45,752 nucleotides of DNA from a virus. Positions 24,130 through 31,073 of this stretch are shown in pieces; the first letter of the stretch is position 1, and each line of letters starts with the position of its first letter. The position numbers were made by a program, and so were the translations under genes. Under the pieces are notes generated by a model that worked only from the letters and a program-made list of their open reading frames with translations, did not search any database and had not been told where the DNA came from. Location of the stretch: IMG/VR virus record IMGVR_UViG_3300012917_000008, positions 1 to 45,752 of that record; one strand, 5' to 3'.

Positions 24130-24405
24130 ATCTACTCAGTAAACACTGAGATGGTGGTTAGAGTTACATATATCCCCTAGATACTGTTTTATAGGTAGAA
24201 ATTAGGTCTACGTCTCGATTGGTGTATCACTAGGATAGTCTCCTATATTTACCAACGACGTAGTAATCCCTAACAGCTAATCCTATATGACTGGTATAAA
24301 CGGTTTCTAGGCTGATATCCTTTTCTATGGATGCGTCTATAGGAAAGGCCCTGTAATGTGACTCTGTATATATTGTATATACAGAAAGGTTCACAGTCCT
24401 TCAAC
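24130..24405 (+). ncRNA. Highly structured leader RNA or ncRNA, ~275 nt
   Basis: Many nested pairings can be drawn. They include CTCAGT (24135) with ACTGAG (24145), and GTTAG plus TTAC (24157-24167) with GTAA plus CTAAC (24263-24274). CTACGTC (24208) pairs with GACGTAG (24257), enclosing TTGGT/ACCAA and TAGGA/TCCTA in one arm. A 10-bp hairpin joins 24319-24328 to 24339-24348, and another 10-bp hairpin joins 24363-24372 to 24376-24385 inside TGTGA/TCACA. CCTAGA (24176) could also pair with TCTAGG (24306) across the first domain, a pseudoknot. The one non-Watson-Crick pair in the fourth stem is U-G on the plus strand, agreeing with the promoter. I do not recognise an Rfam family. It may be an independent ncRNA or a regulatory leader for the gene at 24425. 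Confidence 0.6.
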
Positions 24406-24424
24406 ACAGATGACAGGAGATACT

Positions 24425-24598
24425 ATGGCTATAGTTATAAAGACGAAATACAATGTAGTTGAGATATCTATCGAAGATAATGATGTAGTAATAAAAAGTG
24501 GAGGAATGCCTATAGCAAGTATTGCAATTGTTGATTTATTAACATTTATAGATGAATCTTGGGCGATAGAGAAAGATGGAGAAGAAGATGTTAAATAG
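24425..24598 (+). CDS. Small protein, unknown, behind structured leader
   Basis: The start at 24425 has AGGAGA five bases upstream; an in-frame ATG at 24410 lies before that site. The 57-residue product begins MAIVIKTKYNVVEISIEDND and ends with an acidic helix. Its stop overlaps the next gene. It is the first protein behind the ncRNA-like leader, so the leader may control it. Confidence 0.6.
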   Translation: MAIVIKTKYNVVEISIEDNDVVIKSGGMPIASIAIVDLLTFIDESWAIEKDGEEDVK

Positions 24599-25145
24599 TA
24601 AAGAGGGATTTGATAATACTCTATCGATGCATGTTGATATGTTTCCTAGTGTACCTCAAGATCAAGAAGGGTATAAAGAGTTATCATTCTTCACTGATTC
24701 TCAGAAAGCTGAGATACGTACTCGTATACATGATTATGAAATGAATCCTAAAAGTAGAAATAGAGGAGCAGCGTTAATTACAAAGATTAAAAATGTAGCC
24801 ATTGCTAAAAAGGAATTGTTAAAATTCATTGAAGATATCAAAGATTTACTTGAACCCCATGAAAGAAAGGAAAGAGTCTCTGTAAAAGAGGCAGAAGTGT
24901 TAAATGAACAACGTAATATCAATAAAGTTACTGAAAGTTATAGAAAGGCATTTCCTAGTGAGAAGATGTTACGAGCATTTGCTGATACTATCCTTGGAGA
25001 GGAGATACATGGAGATTATACCTTTGAAGAGTTACCATTGGTAATTGCAACAAAGCAGATAACGGGAAAGTTGATACCTATTGATATGGGAAATTATAGC
25101 ACAAACTTGTCTATTAGTGTGACTAAAGGAGGTATGCATGCTTAA
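24588..25145 (+). CDS. Helical protein of early cluster, unknown
   Basis: The start is 24588 (GGAG upstream) or 24576. The 185-residue protein is charged and mostly helical (TRIHDYEMNPKSRNRGAALI, LLKFIEDIKDLLEPHERKER) with a small C-terminal beta part. The RIHDYEMNPKSRNRGA stretch is basic. It overlaps both neighbours. No family is recognised; host-takeover or DNA-related work is a guess from position. Confidence 0.6.
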   Translation: MLNSKEGFDNTLSMHVDMFPSVPQDQEGYKELSFFTDSQKAEIRTRIHDYEMNPKSRNRGAALITKIKNVAIAKKELLKFIEDIKDLLEPHERKERVSVKEAEVLNEQRNINKVTESYRKAFPSEKMLRAFADTILGEEIHGDYTFEELPLVIATKQITGKLIPIDMGNYSTNLSISVTKGGMHA

Positions 25146-25332
25146 GAAGTTACAGAAAGAATTAGACAGAGTTAATACTGTCATGACAAGAAAACATGAA
25201 AATAGAAAGTATCAACGATACCAAGTAGTAATACTTTCTACTTACATAACCATTGAATGTAATAATGAAATAGAACATACATTCGAAACATTAGAAGGTG
25301 CCTATAGATGGCTCACATTTATAAAGGAGTAA
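25138..25332 (+). CDS. Small protein, unknown
   Basis: The 64-residue product (MLKKLQKELDRVNTVMTRKH, then YQVVILSTYITIECNNEIEH) has a coiled-coil start and a beta end. It overlaps the preceding gene by eight bases. The function is unknown. Confidence 0.55.
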   Translation: MLKKLQKELDRVNTVMTRKHENRKYQRYQVVILSTYITIECNNEIEHTFETLEGAYRWLTFIKE

Positions 25333-25334
25333 CT

Positions 25335-25655
25335 ATGCATCAACTTGATATGTTTTGTGAACAAGAAGTTCATCAAGAACATCTCCTCAATGAGGTTGTT
25401 ATGTCATTGTATAATGCAAGTAAAGTATGTCCTTCGGGAATGTTAATCGTAGGATACGACCCTACGGTAACATGTGAGAGATGTACAATTGTAGAAGATT
25501 CATTTACTGTAAGATTTGATATGATGATTGTGTGGAATGGGAAGCATACACACTATATTAATCTCTGTGATTGTTGTTTAGATACTGTTTGTGAATGTGA
25601 GAGAGAGTTTCAAGAAGTAAATAAAGTAGGCTTTATGCCTCATACTGTGAACTAG
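25335..25655 (+). CDS. Cys-rich zinc-type protein
   Basis: I start at the ATG behind AAGGAG; an earlier in-frame start at 25308 lies inside the previous gene. The 106-residue product has CERC and a LCDCC ... CECE cluster, so a treble-clef or zinc-ribbon fold is plausible. A domain with alternating strands joins the Cys groups. A strong hairpin directly follows the gene. Confidence 0.6.
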   Translation: MHQLDMFCEQEVHQEHLLNEVVMSLYNASKVCPSGMLIVGYDPTVTCERCTIVEDSFTVRFDMMIVWNGKHTHYINLCDCCLDTVCECEREFQEVNKVGFMPHTVN

Positions 25656-25664
25656 AGTGTTGTG

Positions 25665-25710
25665 TGTATGTATAGTGTGTATATATAAAGATATACACAC
25701 TATACATACA
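25665..25710 (+). terminator. 20-bp perfect hairpin
   Basis: The arms 25665-25684 and 25691-25710 are fully complementary around a six-base loop (ATAAAG). The stem is AT/GT-rich and has no following U-run, so intrinsic termination is possible but unproven; RNase processing or mRNA stabilisation are alternatives. It sits between the 25335 and 25725 genes. Confidence 0.5.
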
Positions 25711-25724
25711 TAGTAGAGATAAAA

Positions 25725-25940
25725 ATGTTTATAAGTTTATTCATGCCAAGTAGTTTATCATTTGATAGTATTGAAAGCGTAGATAATTGGATATCATCTA
25801 TACTATCAACGATAGATATTACAGATGCATCTCAGATTATTGTCTATAGTATAGATGATCTTGAGAGATGTTATGTCTATAAGAGTAGCTATTATCAAGA
25901 AGGTATATACGACCATATATATATCGATTGGAGAGATTGA
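25725..25940 (+). CDS. Small acidic protein, unknown
   Basis: The 71-residue product (LSFDSIESVDNWISSILSTI, then IIVYSIDDLERCYVYKSSYY) is acidic with one helix and a beta hairpin. It starts 14 bases after the long hairpin with AGAGAT as weak ribosome binding site. The function is unknown. Confidence 0.55.
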   Translation: MFISLFMPSSLSFDSIESVDNWISSILSTIDITDASQIIVYSIDDLERCYVYKSSYYQEGIYDHIYIDWRD

Positions 25941-25944
25941 TTCA

Positions 25945-26103
25945 ATGGAAGACCTCACGATTCATATGTTGAATTTTTACACTGATAATGTCCAGGCATG
26001 TTATACGCAATGTGGATTATGGCGACGGCTTAAAGATGTCCTTCTTGGCTCTCTCGATGAATGTGAGTGTGTAAACTGCCTCAAGACGTACATAAAGGAC
26101 TAA
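25945..26103 (+). CDS. Small Cys-containing protein, unknown
   Basis: I use the ATG at 25945 with GGAGAG nine bases upstream; a longer frame opening at 25855 overlaps the previous gene and reads as a hydrophobic shadow. The 52-residue product has CYTQC and CECVNC groups and may bind zinc. Codon use here and in the next gene is less AT-rich than in neighbours, hinting at a different origin. Confidence 0.5.
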   Translation: MEDLTIHMLNFYTDNVQACYTQCGLWRRLKDVLLGSLDECECVNCLKTYIKD

Positions 26104-26107
26104 CCCT

Positions 26108-26452
26108 ATGTCAGACCTTCTACAACGGCTCACAGTGCATCATCTCCAGGAAGCTTACTATTCCCTACTTGAGAGTATAAAGTCGAACCTAGAGGCTGTG
26201 AAGAGGCTTGATCGAGCTTTTAACATTGTGTCCAAAGATTCGGCCTATCACATCACCTACATATCAGGAAATCCAGTCACCTTTCACGTCCAAGGGCCCA
26301 ATGACACGTATACAGTGATCAATAGTCAACGACTATGCACTTGTCCTGATAATCAAATACTCTGTAAACATCGACTCGCAATTTCATTAATATTAAACAC
26401 TATCAATCTCCAAAAGAGAGATGGTATTTCTATTGATGTGAAAGGTGAATAA
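26108..26452 (+). CDS. SWIM-type zinc-finger protein
   Basis: The 114-residue product has an N-terminal helical part and a SWIM motif at residues ~76-95, CTCPDNQILCKHRLAISLIL (C-x-C ... C-x-H). SWIM fingers bind DNA or proteins and occur beside SF2/SF1 helicases, and the next gene is an SF1 helicase. The 5' two thirds is GC-richer than the surroundings. It may be a helicase partner. Confidence 0.75.
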   Translation: MSDLLQRLTVHHLQEAYYSLLESIKSNLEAVKRLDRAFNIVSKDSAYHITYISGNPVTFHVQGPNDTYTVINSQRLCTCPDNQILCKHRLAISLILNTINLQKRDGISIDVKGE

Positions 26453-26453
26453 T

Positions 26454-27938
26454 ATGAATATACAATGGTCAGATGAACAATTGGATATATTCTCTGTGTA
26501 TGAGGATATACAAGAGAATATACAAGTTAATGCTTCTCCAGGTTCAGGGAAAACAACTATTCAATGTGAGATATGGAATAGATCATTACTAGGTAATACA
26601 TTGTATCTTGCTTTTAATAAAGCAATAGTAGAGGAGATGTGTTTAAAGACTATACCTAGACATGGAAGTAAGATATCAACATTTAATTCATTAGGCCATA
26701 GTATATGCATGAATACATGGCCCAATATTAAGTTTAATGTTCATAAGATAGCTAAACATGTACGTAGTATTGAACATTTAATCCCTGAAAGGAATCAATG
26801 TAGATATGAATTGATTAAATTGGTAAAGTATTTAAAGAATATCCCCCATGCATTACATATTGATGAAGGAGATGTAGAAGATGTTACAGAGTTTTATGAT
26901 ATAGATGTATATCCTGATATGGTAGACCATGCTCTTCATGTATTGAAGGAGAATATACATGATACGAAGGAGATTGATTATAGCGATCAGTTGTTGTTTC
27001 CAGTGGTGTACAATTTGGCTGCACCAATGTATGGAACAGTACTGATCGATGAAGCACAAGATGTGAATGCAGTACAGATTGAATTAATTAAATTACTACA
27101 AGCTAGAAATCCTTCTCTACGGCTCTGTAGTGTGGGAGACAATCACCAAGCTATCTATGCCTTCAGAGGTGCTTTGCATGACTCTATGGACCAGCTAGGC
27201 AGGGAATTTGATGTCTATGAAATGCCCTTGACCATTACAAGGAGATGTGACAGGAAAATAGTAGACTATGCCCAGGTTTTATACCCTCATGATATTACTG
27301 CTAGTCCTACTGCACAGGAAGGATGCATTACCACTATTGATCATACTCAATGGCATATTAAACCCTTCATGAGAAATTATATCGATCTCATTCCTGACCT
27401 GCATTTCGACCAGAATATTAATAACACGTTAATAGTCTGTCGAACTACTGCTCCATTGGTATCCTTTGCGTATCAATTACTGAGATGTAATATTCCTTGT
27501 TATATACGAGGGAGAGATATAGGAGAGAATTTAATAAAGTATATACAGAAGTCTCAATGTATGTATGTAAATGATTTTCTTCATTATATGGACGAGGATA
27601 TCAATGGAGAGATAGAAAGGTGTAAAGTGTTACATAAAATAGATAGAATACAAATATTACAAGATAAATATGATATGTTAGAGATATTCTGTAATAGTAT
27701 TAATTCCATATACATACAAGATGTATGTATGTATATTCAAGGCTTATTCAAAGAAGGGAAAGGTATACAGTTATCGACCGTGCATAAGAGTAAAGGATTA
27801 GAAGCTGATAGAGTGATGATACTTTGTAAAGATTTAATGCCACATCCTTTAGCAAGTAAGGAGTGGGAATTAATACAAGAGAGAAATATTGAATATGTAG
27901 CGATTACAAGGGCCAGGCATGAATTAGTATTGATGTGA
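26454..27938 (+). CDS. SF1 (UvrD/PcrA-type) DNA helicase
   Basis: I use the ATG at 26454 (AAAGGTG upstream); an in-frame GTG at 26445 is also possible. The 494-residue product shows all main SF1A motifs: motif I NASPGSGKTT (~26-35), motif II VLIDEAQDV, motif III GDNHQAIYAFRGA, motif V STVHKSKGLEADRVMIL and motif VI YVAITRARHE at the C-terminus. It is shorter than UvrD (~720), lacking most 1B/2B insertions, like other phage UvrD-like helicases (compare Dda of T4). It would unwind DNA in replication or recombination. Confidence 0.9.
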   Translation: MNIQWSDEQLDIFSVYEDIQENIQVNASPGSGKTTIQCEIWNRSLLGNTLYLAFNKAIVEEMCLKTIPRHGSKISTFNSLGHSICMNTWPNIKFNVHKIAKHVRSIEHLIPERNQCRYELIKLVKYLKNIPHALHIDEGDVEDVTEFYDIDVYPDMVDHALHVLKENIHDTKEIDYSDQLLFPVVYNLAAPMYGTVLIDEAQDVNAVQIELIKLLQARNPSLRLCSVGDNHQAIYAFRGALHDSMDQLGREFDVYEMPLTITRRCDRKIVDYAQVLYPHDITASPTAQEGCITTIDHTQWHIKPFMRNYIDLIPDLHFDQNINNTLIVCRTTAPLVSFAYQLLRCNIPCYIRGRDIGENLIKYIQKSQCMYVNDFLHYMDEDINGEIERCKVLHKIDRIQILQDKYDMLEIFCNSINSIYIQDVCMYIQGLFKEGKGIQLSTVHKSKGLEADRVMILCKDLMPHPLASKEWELIQERNIEYVAITRARHELVLM

Positions 27939-27979
27939 TGTATTATTGTAATACATCTTTATATATGAGAGGGACGACA

Positions 27980-28267
27980 ATGACTCAAGAAGAATTGGAC
28001 CAATGGATTCATGCGTTAGAGAGTGGTGTGTATCGTCAAGGGCAAGAGGTTCTCTACTCTCCAGAGGAGGATACGTATTGTTGCCTTGGTGTATTGGCCG
28101 CGTTACGTGGTGATCTTAGTGATGACATGTATGAATATCCTCAGGATATCCCTGATCATATTACGATGGCATTGATTGAGCTCAACGATAATGAGGTTCC
28201 TGATCAGTATGCACGGGTTATCAGGTACTTGACACGTGAACGTACTCAAGCTGAATTGGTCGAATGA
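27980..28267 (+). CDS. Small protein, unknown
   Basis: I start at the ATG at 27980 with GAGAGGG upstream, not the earlier frame opening at 27935. The 95-residue product (MTQEELDQWIHALESGVYRQ, then a CCLGVLAALRG stretch) is acidic. 'EEDTYCCLGVLA' is the style of a small phage protein family seen often in short hypothetical ORFs. It closes the rightward early cluster. Confidence 0.65.
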   Translation: MTQEELDQWIHALESGVYRQGQEVLYSPEEDTYCCLGVLAALRGDLSDDMYEYPQDIPDHITMALIELNDNEVPDQYARVIRYLTRERTQAELVE

Positions 28268-28359
28268 CTCTATATATCTATATATCTAAGAGGTATCTAT
28301 GTGTCTAAGAGGGAGAGAATGTATATGTGAGTATGGATGAGTGTATGTATTGATAAGTA

Positions 28360-28395
28360 TACATTCATATATATGAATGTATGTATATACATACA
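28360..28395. repeat. Two adjacent AT-rich palindromes
   Basis: A 22-base perfect palindrome at 28360-28381 is followed by an 18-base one at 28378-28395 (core GTATGTATATACATAC); the two share four bases. On either strand they form hairpins. Such sites may act as terminators or protein-binding sites. Confidence 0.55.
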
Positions 28396-28405
28396 GAATA
28401 AGTAC

Positions 28406-28454
28406 TATACCTAATAGAGTCTACACCATTTAGACATAGACTCTATTAGGTATA
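28406..28454. terminator. 18-bp hairpin, possible bidirectional terminator
   Basis: The arms 28406-28423 and 28437-28454 are perfectly complementary (ending TAGAGTCTA and TAGACTCTA) with a 13-base loop. It lies between convergent gene clusters, as expected for a two-way terminator. No U-run follows on either side. Confidence 0.5.
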
Positions 28455-28533
28455 TGTATTAGAGATTAGTATAAGTAGTCCAGGGAACCCATAGAGACCA
28501 TATATCCCCCCTTACCCCCCTAGTAAACAATAC

Positions 28534-28581
28534 ATGTACATACACATATATATAAACTATGTACATACACATATATATAAA
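28534..28581. repeat. Tandem 23-bp direct repeat (two copies)
   Basis: Bases 28534-28556 and 28559-28581 are identical and lie two bases apart, a 25-base period. Each begins ATGTACATACACA and ends in an AT run. Only two copies are seen. Iterons of this kind can bind replication initiators; the RepL-like gene lies about 3 kb away. Confidence 0.6.
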
Positions 28582-28605
28582 GTAAGTTAATTTTTTCTTC
28601 TAGAA

Positions 28606-28764
28606 TTAATCCTTACCTGTAAGCATAGGAGCATCTTTATACTCTTTTAAATTCTTATTATACCTTGATAACCAACACCAATTTCCTATACATTTCTTCT
28701 TCTTAATCTTAAAGACAATCCAACCTCTCTTTCTAAGATACTTAACCATAAAGTAAGTAATCAC
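28606..28764 (-). CDS. Small basic protein, unknown
   Basis: The ORF uses a GTG at 28764 (AAGGA upstream, overlapping the stop of the next gene as GTGA); an ATG at 28749 is the alternative. The 52-residue product is basic (MVKYLRKRGWIVFKIKKKKC, then GNWCWLSRYNKN). It is the last gene of the leftward small-gene cluster. The function is unknown. Confidence 0.5.
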   Translation of the reverse strand: MITYFMVKYLRKRGWIVFKIKKKKCIGNWCWLSRYNKNLKEYKDAPMLTGKD

Positions 28765-29027
28765 ATCTTAATCCTTTCTACATTCTTTCTATACCAATAT
28801 ATCTCACTTCTATAATCTTTAACACTTATTCTTTTAGGCTTATCATTTACAGATATATCCTGTAAAGAAGAAGATAATCGTAAAGTCCAATCTATACATG
28901 TATCTAATTCAGTCTTAAATTTAATAGTACAATATCTATCCTCTCTTTCATCAAGGAATCCTATGAGGAATAATACTGTAAAGATACCTAATCCATATCC
29001 TAATAATGCACAACATAATAGTACTAT
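28761..29027 (-). CDS. Membrane-anchored small protein without a normal start codon
   Basis: The open frame encodes about 88 residues: one N-terminal transmembrane segment (VLLCCALLGYGLGIFTVLFL), then a charged soluble part (DEREDRYCTIKFKTELDTC). There is no ATG, GTG or TTG at a sensible place. GGAG sits five bases before an ATA at 29027, overlapping the TAG of a 15-codon mini-ORF (29071-29024). The gene may start at AUA, be coupled to that mini-ORF, or carry a local sequence error. Its stop overlaps the next GTG. Confidence 0.4.
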   Translation of the reverse strand: MVLLCCALLGYGLGIFTVLFLIGFLDEREDRYCTIKFKTELDTCIDWTLRLSSSLQDISVNDKPKRISVKDYRSEIYWYRKNVERIKM

Positions 29028-29064
29028 ATATTCTCCTCTCTCTTTATATCATTTACGTAAGTTA

Positions 29065-29277
29065 CTAGCATTGTATATCTGGCTCTTGAAGAACTACATC
29101 ACTTATAACTTTATCTTGAACAAGATATATAGCAATACTATGTACTCCATCATTAACACTTACATCAAAATAATACTCCTCTACTACTTCTCCATTAAGA
29201 TCCTGCACTGTAACCTCAACATCACTCTCTACTCTTTGTAACTCTTGTAACCTTTGTACTACTTGAGATACTAACAT
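29065..29277 (-). CDS. Small acidic protein, unknown
   Basis: The 70-residue product (MLVSQVVQRLQELQRVESDV, then EVVEEYYFDVSVNDGVHSIA) has a helix then a beta hairpin, a layout common in small phage proteins that act on host or regulatory targets. It overlaps the 29222 frame by 56 bases, so one of the two starts may be off. Confidence 0.55.
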   Translation of the reverse strand: MLVSQVVQRLQELQRVESDVEVTVQDLNGEVVEEYYFDVSVNDGVHSIAIYLVQDKVISDVVLQEPDIQC

Positions 29278-29395
29278 GATTTTCCCTTTCTATTACTATA
29301 CATATATTCTTTGGTAATGATACGAGATGTGTCATCTCTTCTAAAGTCATTACTAAACATCGAGGACCATCACAGAATCTACACGGTTCTTCCAT
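29222..29395 (-). CDS. Small Cys-containing ORF, tentative
   Basis: The 57-residue ORF starts MEEPCRFCDGPRCLVMTLEE, with a CxxC plus C group, and lies just after the 29379 stop (overlap 17 bases). Its 3' end overlaps the 29065 gene by 56 bases, more than usual here. The N-terminal Cys group looks meaningful, but the extent of the gene is uncertain. Confidence 0.4.
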   Translation of the reverse strand: MEEPCRFCDGPRCLVMTLEEMTHLVSLPKNICIVIERENHVSISSSTKVTRVTKSRE

Positions 29396-29591
29396 GGTCA
29401 CTTTGAAACATCCTATACATTAATACACTTACGTTAACAAATAAATCCCAAGGATGTCTAGGATGAGTTTCTAATCCTAATCCTTTACATACTATACGTA
29501 GATGTTCGTTTCTAGAAGATATCTTCTTCTCATACTTTGGATCTATAGTTACTCCCCATTGTTCTATATCACTTTGTAATATATCTTCCAT
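29379..29591 (-). CDS. Small protein, unknown
   Basis: The 70-residue product (MEDILQSDIEQWGVTIDPKY, HPRHPWDLFVNVSVLMYRMF) is helical with a His/Trp-rich middle. Its start overlaps the stop of the upstream 29591 ORF. The function is unknown. Confidence 0.55.
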   Translation of the reverse strand: MEDILQSDIEQWGVTIDPKYEKKISSRNEHLRIVCKGLGLETHPRHPWDLFVNVSVLMYRMFQSDHGRTV

Positions 29592-29746
29592 TACTCTTTA
29601 TCCTTTTTACACTCTGTAACATATTTTACCATCTGTAAGAATTCCTCCTCTGAAATAGTAACACTAAGAGATGTATGGTTATTATTAATTCCCACCACTA
29701 CAACATCACCGTATTTACTTTCATATTTCTTGAAATATACACTCAT
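29591..29746 (-). CDS. Small protein, unknown
   Basis: This 51-residue ORF (MSVYFKKYESKYGDVVVVGI ... EEEFLQMVKYVTECKKDKE) is joined to the upstream gene by TAATG and to the downstream gene by a one-base overlap. It has a beta hairpin then a helix. The function is unknown; overlaps support it. Confidence 0.55.
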   Translation of the reverse strand: MSVYFKKYESKYGDVVVVGINNNHTSLSVTISEEEFLQMVKYVTECKKDKE

Positions 29747-30027
29747 TATTCTATATCCCCTTCTAAACCTCTACGTTTAATATTATCACAGATAAAACAT
29801 TTAACTCTCCCCTTAGAAGACTCCTCTATTACAGGTTTATTAAATAGCATATATATTCTTCTTCCTACTATCTCCTCACATGTAGCTTTAAATAATCTAC
29901 TACTCTTCTTACACTCTTCTGTTAATGCTAAATTATGCTCATTGCATAATTTAATAGTAGTACACTCAAATCCATTTAATTTATTTCTACTCTCATATTC
30001 ATCTCTAACTATTTCAAGTAGAGTCAT
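29746..30027 (-). CDS. Cys-containing small protein, possibly HNH-like or zinc
   Basis: The 93-residue product is helical and charged with five cysteines, including CFIC near the C-terminus (GRVKCFICDNIKRRG). A zinc site formed by CFIC with C/H residues further up (CNEH, CKK) is plausible. It overlaps the 30014 gene by 14 bases. The function is unknown. Confidence 0.5.
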   Translation of the reverse strand: MTLLEIVRDEYESRNKLNGFECTTIKLCNEHNLALTEECKKSSRLFKATCEEIVGRRIYMLFNKPVIEESSKGRVKCFICDNIKRRGLEGDIE

Positions 30028-30223
30028 CTTTCTTCTCCTTTACATGTTCTACTTCTACAGATTTCTGCAAAGAGAAACCATTAACTGTATACTTAGGTAC
30101 ATACATAACAGAATGCTTATCTAGCGAATGCTCATGTAACTGATTTAACGTGTAACATATAAAGTTACATAAAGGTTTATCACATTTAAACACTTCATAT
30201 CTATACTGTGTATCATCTGGCAT
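30014..30223 (-). CDS. C2H2-like zinc-finger small protein
   Basis: The 69-residue protein has CDKPLCNFICYTLNQLHEHS followed by LDKH, close to a C2H2 finger (C...C, then H...H after a helix). Basic and acidic patches follow. C2H2-like fingers occur in phage regulators of the Ros kind, so DNA binding is possible. Confidence 0.55.
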   Translation of the reverse strand: MPDDTQYRYEVFKCDKPLCNFICYTLNQLHEHSLDKHSVMYVPKYTVNGFSLQKSVEVEHVKEKKDDST

Positions 30224-30362
30224 TTAATATCTCTCTTCTTTCCCATGCTTTAAGGATATCTACTAGTACATATCGTAGTAGAAAGATAGTCTTCCCAGTA
30301 GATTCTCCTACAATTGTATTCAACTGTTCTTTAAGTATCCTATCAGCTTCAAGATCTGTCAT
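30213..30362 (-). CDS. Small helical protein, unknown
   Basis: The 49-residue ORF (MTDLEADRILKEQLNTIVGE ... FLLRYVLVDILKAWERRE) is amphipathic helical and overlaps the next gene by 11 bases. It starts one base after the 30364 stop. The function is unknown. Confidence 0.5.
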   Translation of the reverse strand: MTDLEADRILKEQLNTIVGESTGKTIFLLRYVLVDILKAWERREILNAR

Positions 30363-30363
30363 A

Positions 30364-30552
30364 TTAATTCCCTTTCAGTATATCAATGACCTTTTCTAAG
30401 TACTCTTCATATATATCCTCTGCACCTGAAGTTAATAATAGACGTACTCTCTTTTTACCATCAGCATCACTAACTATTCTTACTCCAGTGAGTATCTCTT
30501 TCTTGAATATGTATAAACCATGTGGTCCTTTTACTTGGAAGATGTTATCCAT
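30364..30552 (-). CDS. Small protein, unknown
   Basis: The 62-residue product (MDNIFQVKGPHGLYIFKKEI, then SGAEDIYEEYLEKVIDILKG) reads as a small beta domain with a C-terminal helix. It starts directly after the upstream stop. The function is unknown. Confidence 0.55.
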   Translation of the reverse strand: MDNIFQVKGPHGLYIFKKEILTGVRIVSDADGKKRVRLLLTSGAEDIYEEYLEKVIDILKGN

Positions 30553-30756
30553 TTAGAAATCTCCACTATCGCCAGGTGCATCTGTAGAGGAATCTCCAGG
30601 AGTATCATTACTTGCAGGATCATTACTAGTACTACTTTCCTCAGTTGTAGATACAATACTACGTGGCTGAAGAATAACATGAATTGGTTTAGGAATAATA
30701 GTAAAATACTTAAACCACATTAAACTTAAAAATACATATATAAATATCTTCCTCAT
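30553..30756 (-). CDS. Signal-anchored protein with Ser/Thr/Asp tail
   Basis: The 67-residue product has an N-terminal hydrophobic segment (IFIYVFLSLMWFKYFTII, residues ~4-21), then a low-complexity acidic tail (TEESSTSNDPASNDTPGDSS) of about 30 residues. This fits a small exported or membrane-anchored protein with a flexible outer arm. A spanin or superinfection-exclusion role is possible; neither is shown. Confidence 0.5.
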   Translation of the reverse strand: MRKIFIYVFLSLMWFKYFTIIPKPIHVILQPRSIVSTTEESSTSNDPASNDTPGDSSTDAPGDSGDF

Positions 30757-31073
30757 CTCTTATCTTTCTTTTCATTGAGAACATCCTGTAGAAATACTAA
30801 GAACTTCCTAGTATCTCCTTTAAATATGTACACATTTAAATACTTAAACACGTAAGTACTTGTATCTATTGTATCATTACGGAGTGTATCTTTTGCAATA
30901 GCAATCCACATATCCTTTAGTACATACTTCTGAATACACCATATAAACTTCCTTCTTAAATGTAACTTCTGTATATCTGTTAAAGTGATATACGTAGTAT
31001 ACAATTTACTCTTATATATACACCTCTCTATTTCATATACACTTTTAACAATCCCTAGATAAGGATACTTCAT
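30753..31073 (-). CDS. Basic helical protein, unknown
   Basis: The 106-residue product is rich in Lys, Tyr and Ile (YIVKSVYEIERC-like start, FIWCIQKYVLKDMWIAIAKD, LNVYIFKGDTRKFLVFLQDV). It may fold as a small helical bundle. The upstream gene overlaps its start by four bases. The function is unknown. Confidence 0.55.
   Translation of the reverse strand: MKYPYLGIVKSVYEIERCIYKSKLYTTYITLTDIQKLHLRRKFIWCIQKYVLKDMWIAIAKDTLRNDTIDTSTYVFKYLNVYIFKGDTRKFLVFLQDVLNEKKDKR

Larger units (their letters stand above)
28268..28605. other. 338-bp non-coding junction between convergent clusters
   Basis: No ORF is evident. The stretch carries two palindromes, a long hairpin and a tandem direct repeat (listed separately), two GGGAG-like purine tracts and a C-rich stretch around 28507-28520. 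It lies where the plus and minus early clusters meet end to end, so it should hold bidirectional terminators. The iterated repeats also make it a candidate replication origin. Confidence 0.5.

Noticed and set aside
24130-24405. A group I intron or a tmRNA
   Set aside because: I could not place the conserved P/Q/R/S core of a group I intron or a tmRNA tag ORF with a tRNA-like end; the flanking genes are not interrupted.
28534-28581. A CRISPR array
   Set aside because: There are only two repeats with a two-base gap and no spacers of CRISPR length.
28963-29241. A 92-residue plus-strand ORF
   Set aside because: It has the Tyr/Ile/Leu/Asn-rich composition of antisense frames in AT-rich DNA and covers minus-strand genes with good overlaps.
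29675-30124. A 149-residue plus-strand ORF
   Set aside because: It is hydrophobic, antisense to tightly coupled minus genes and without a ribosome binding site. A shadow.
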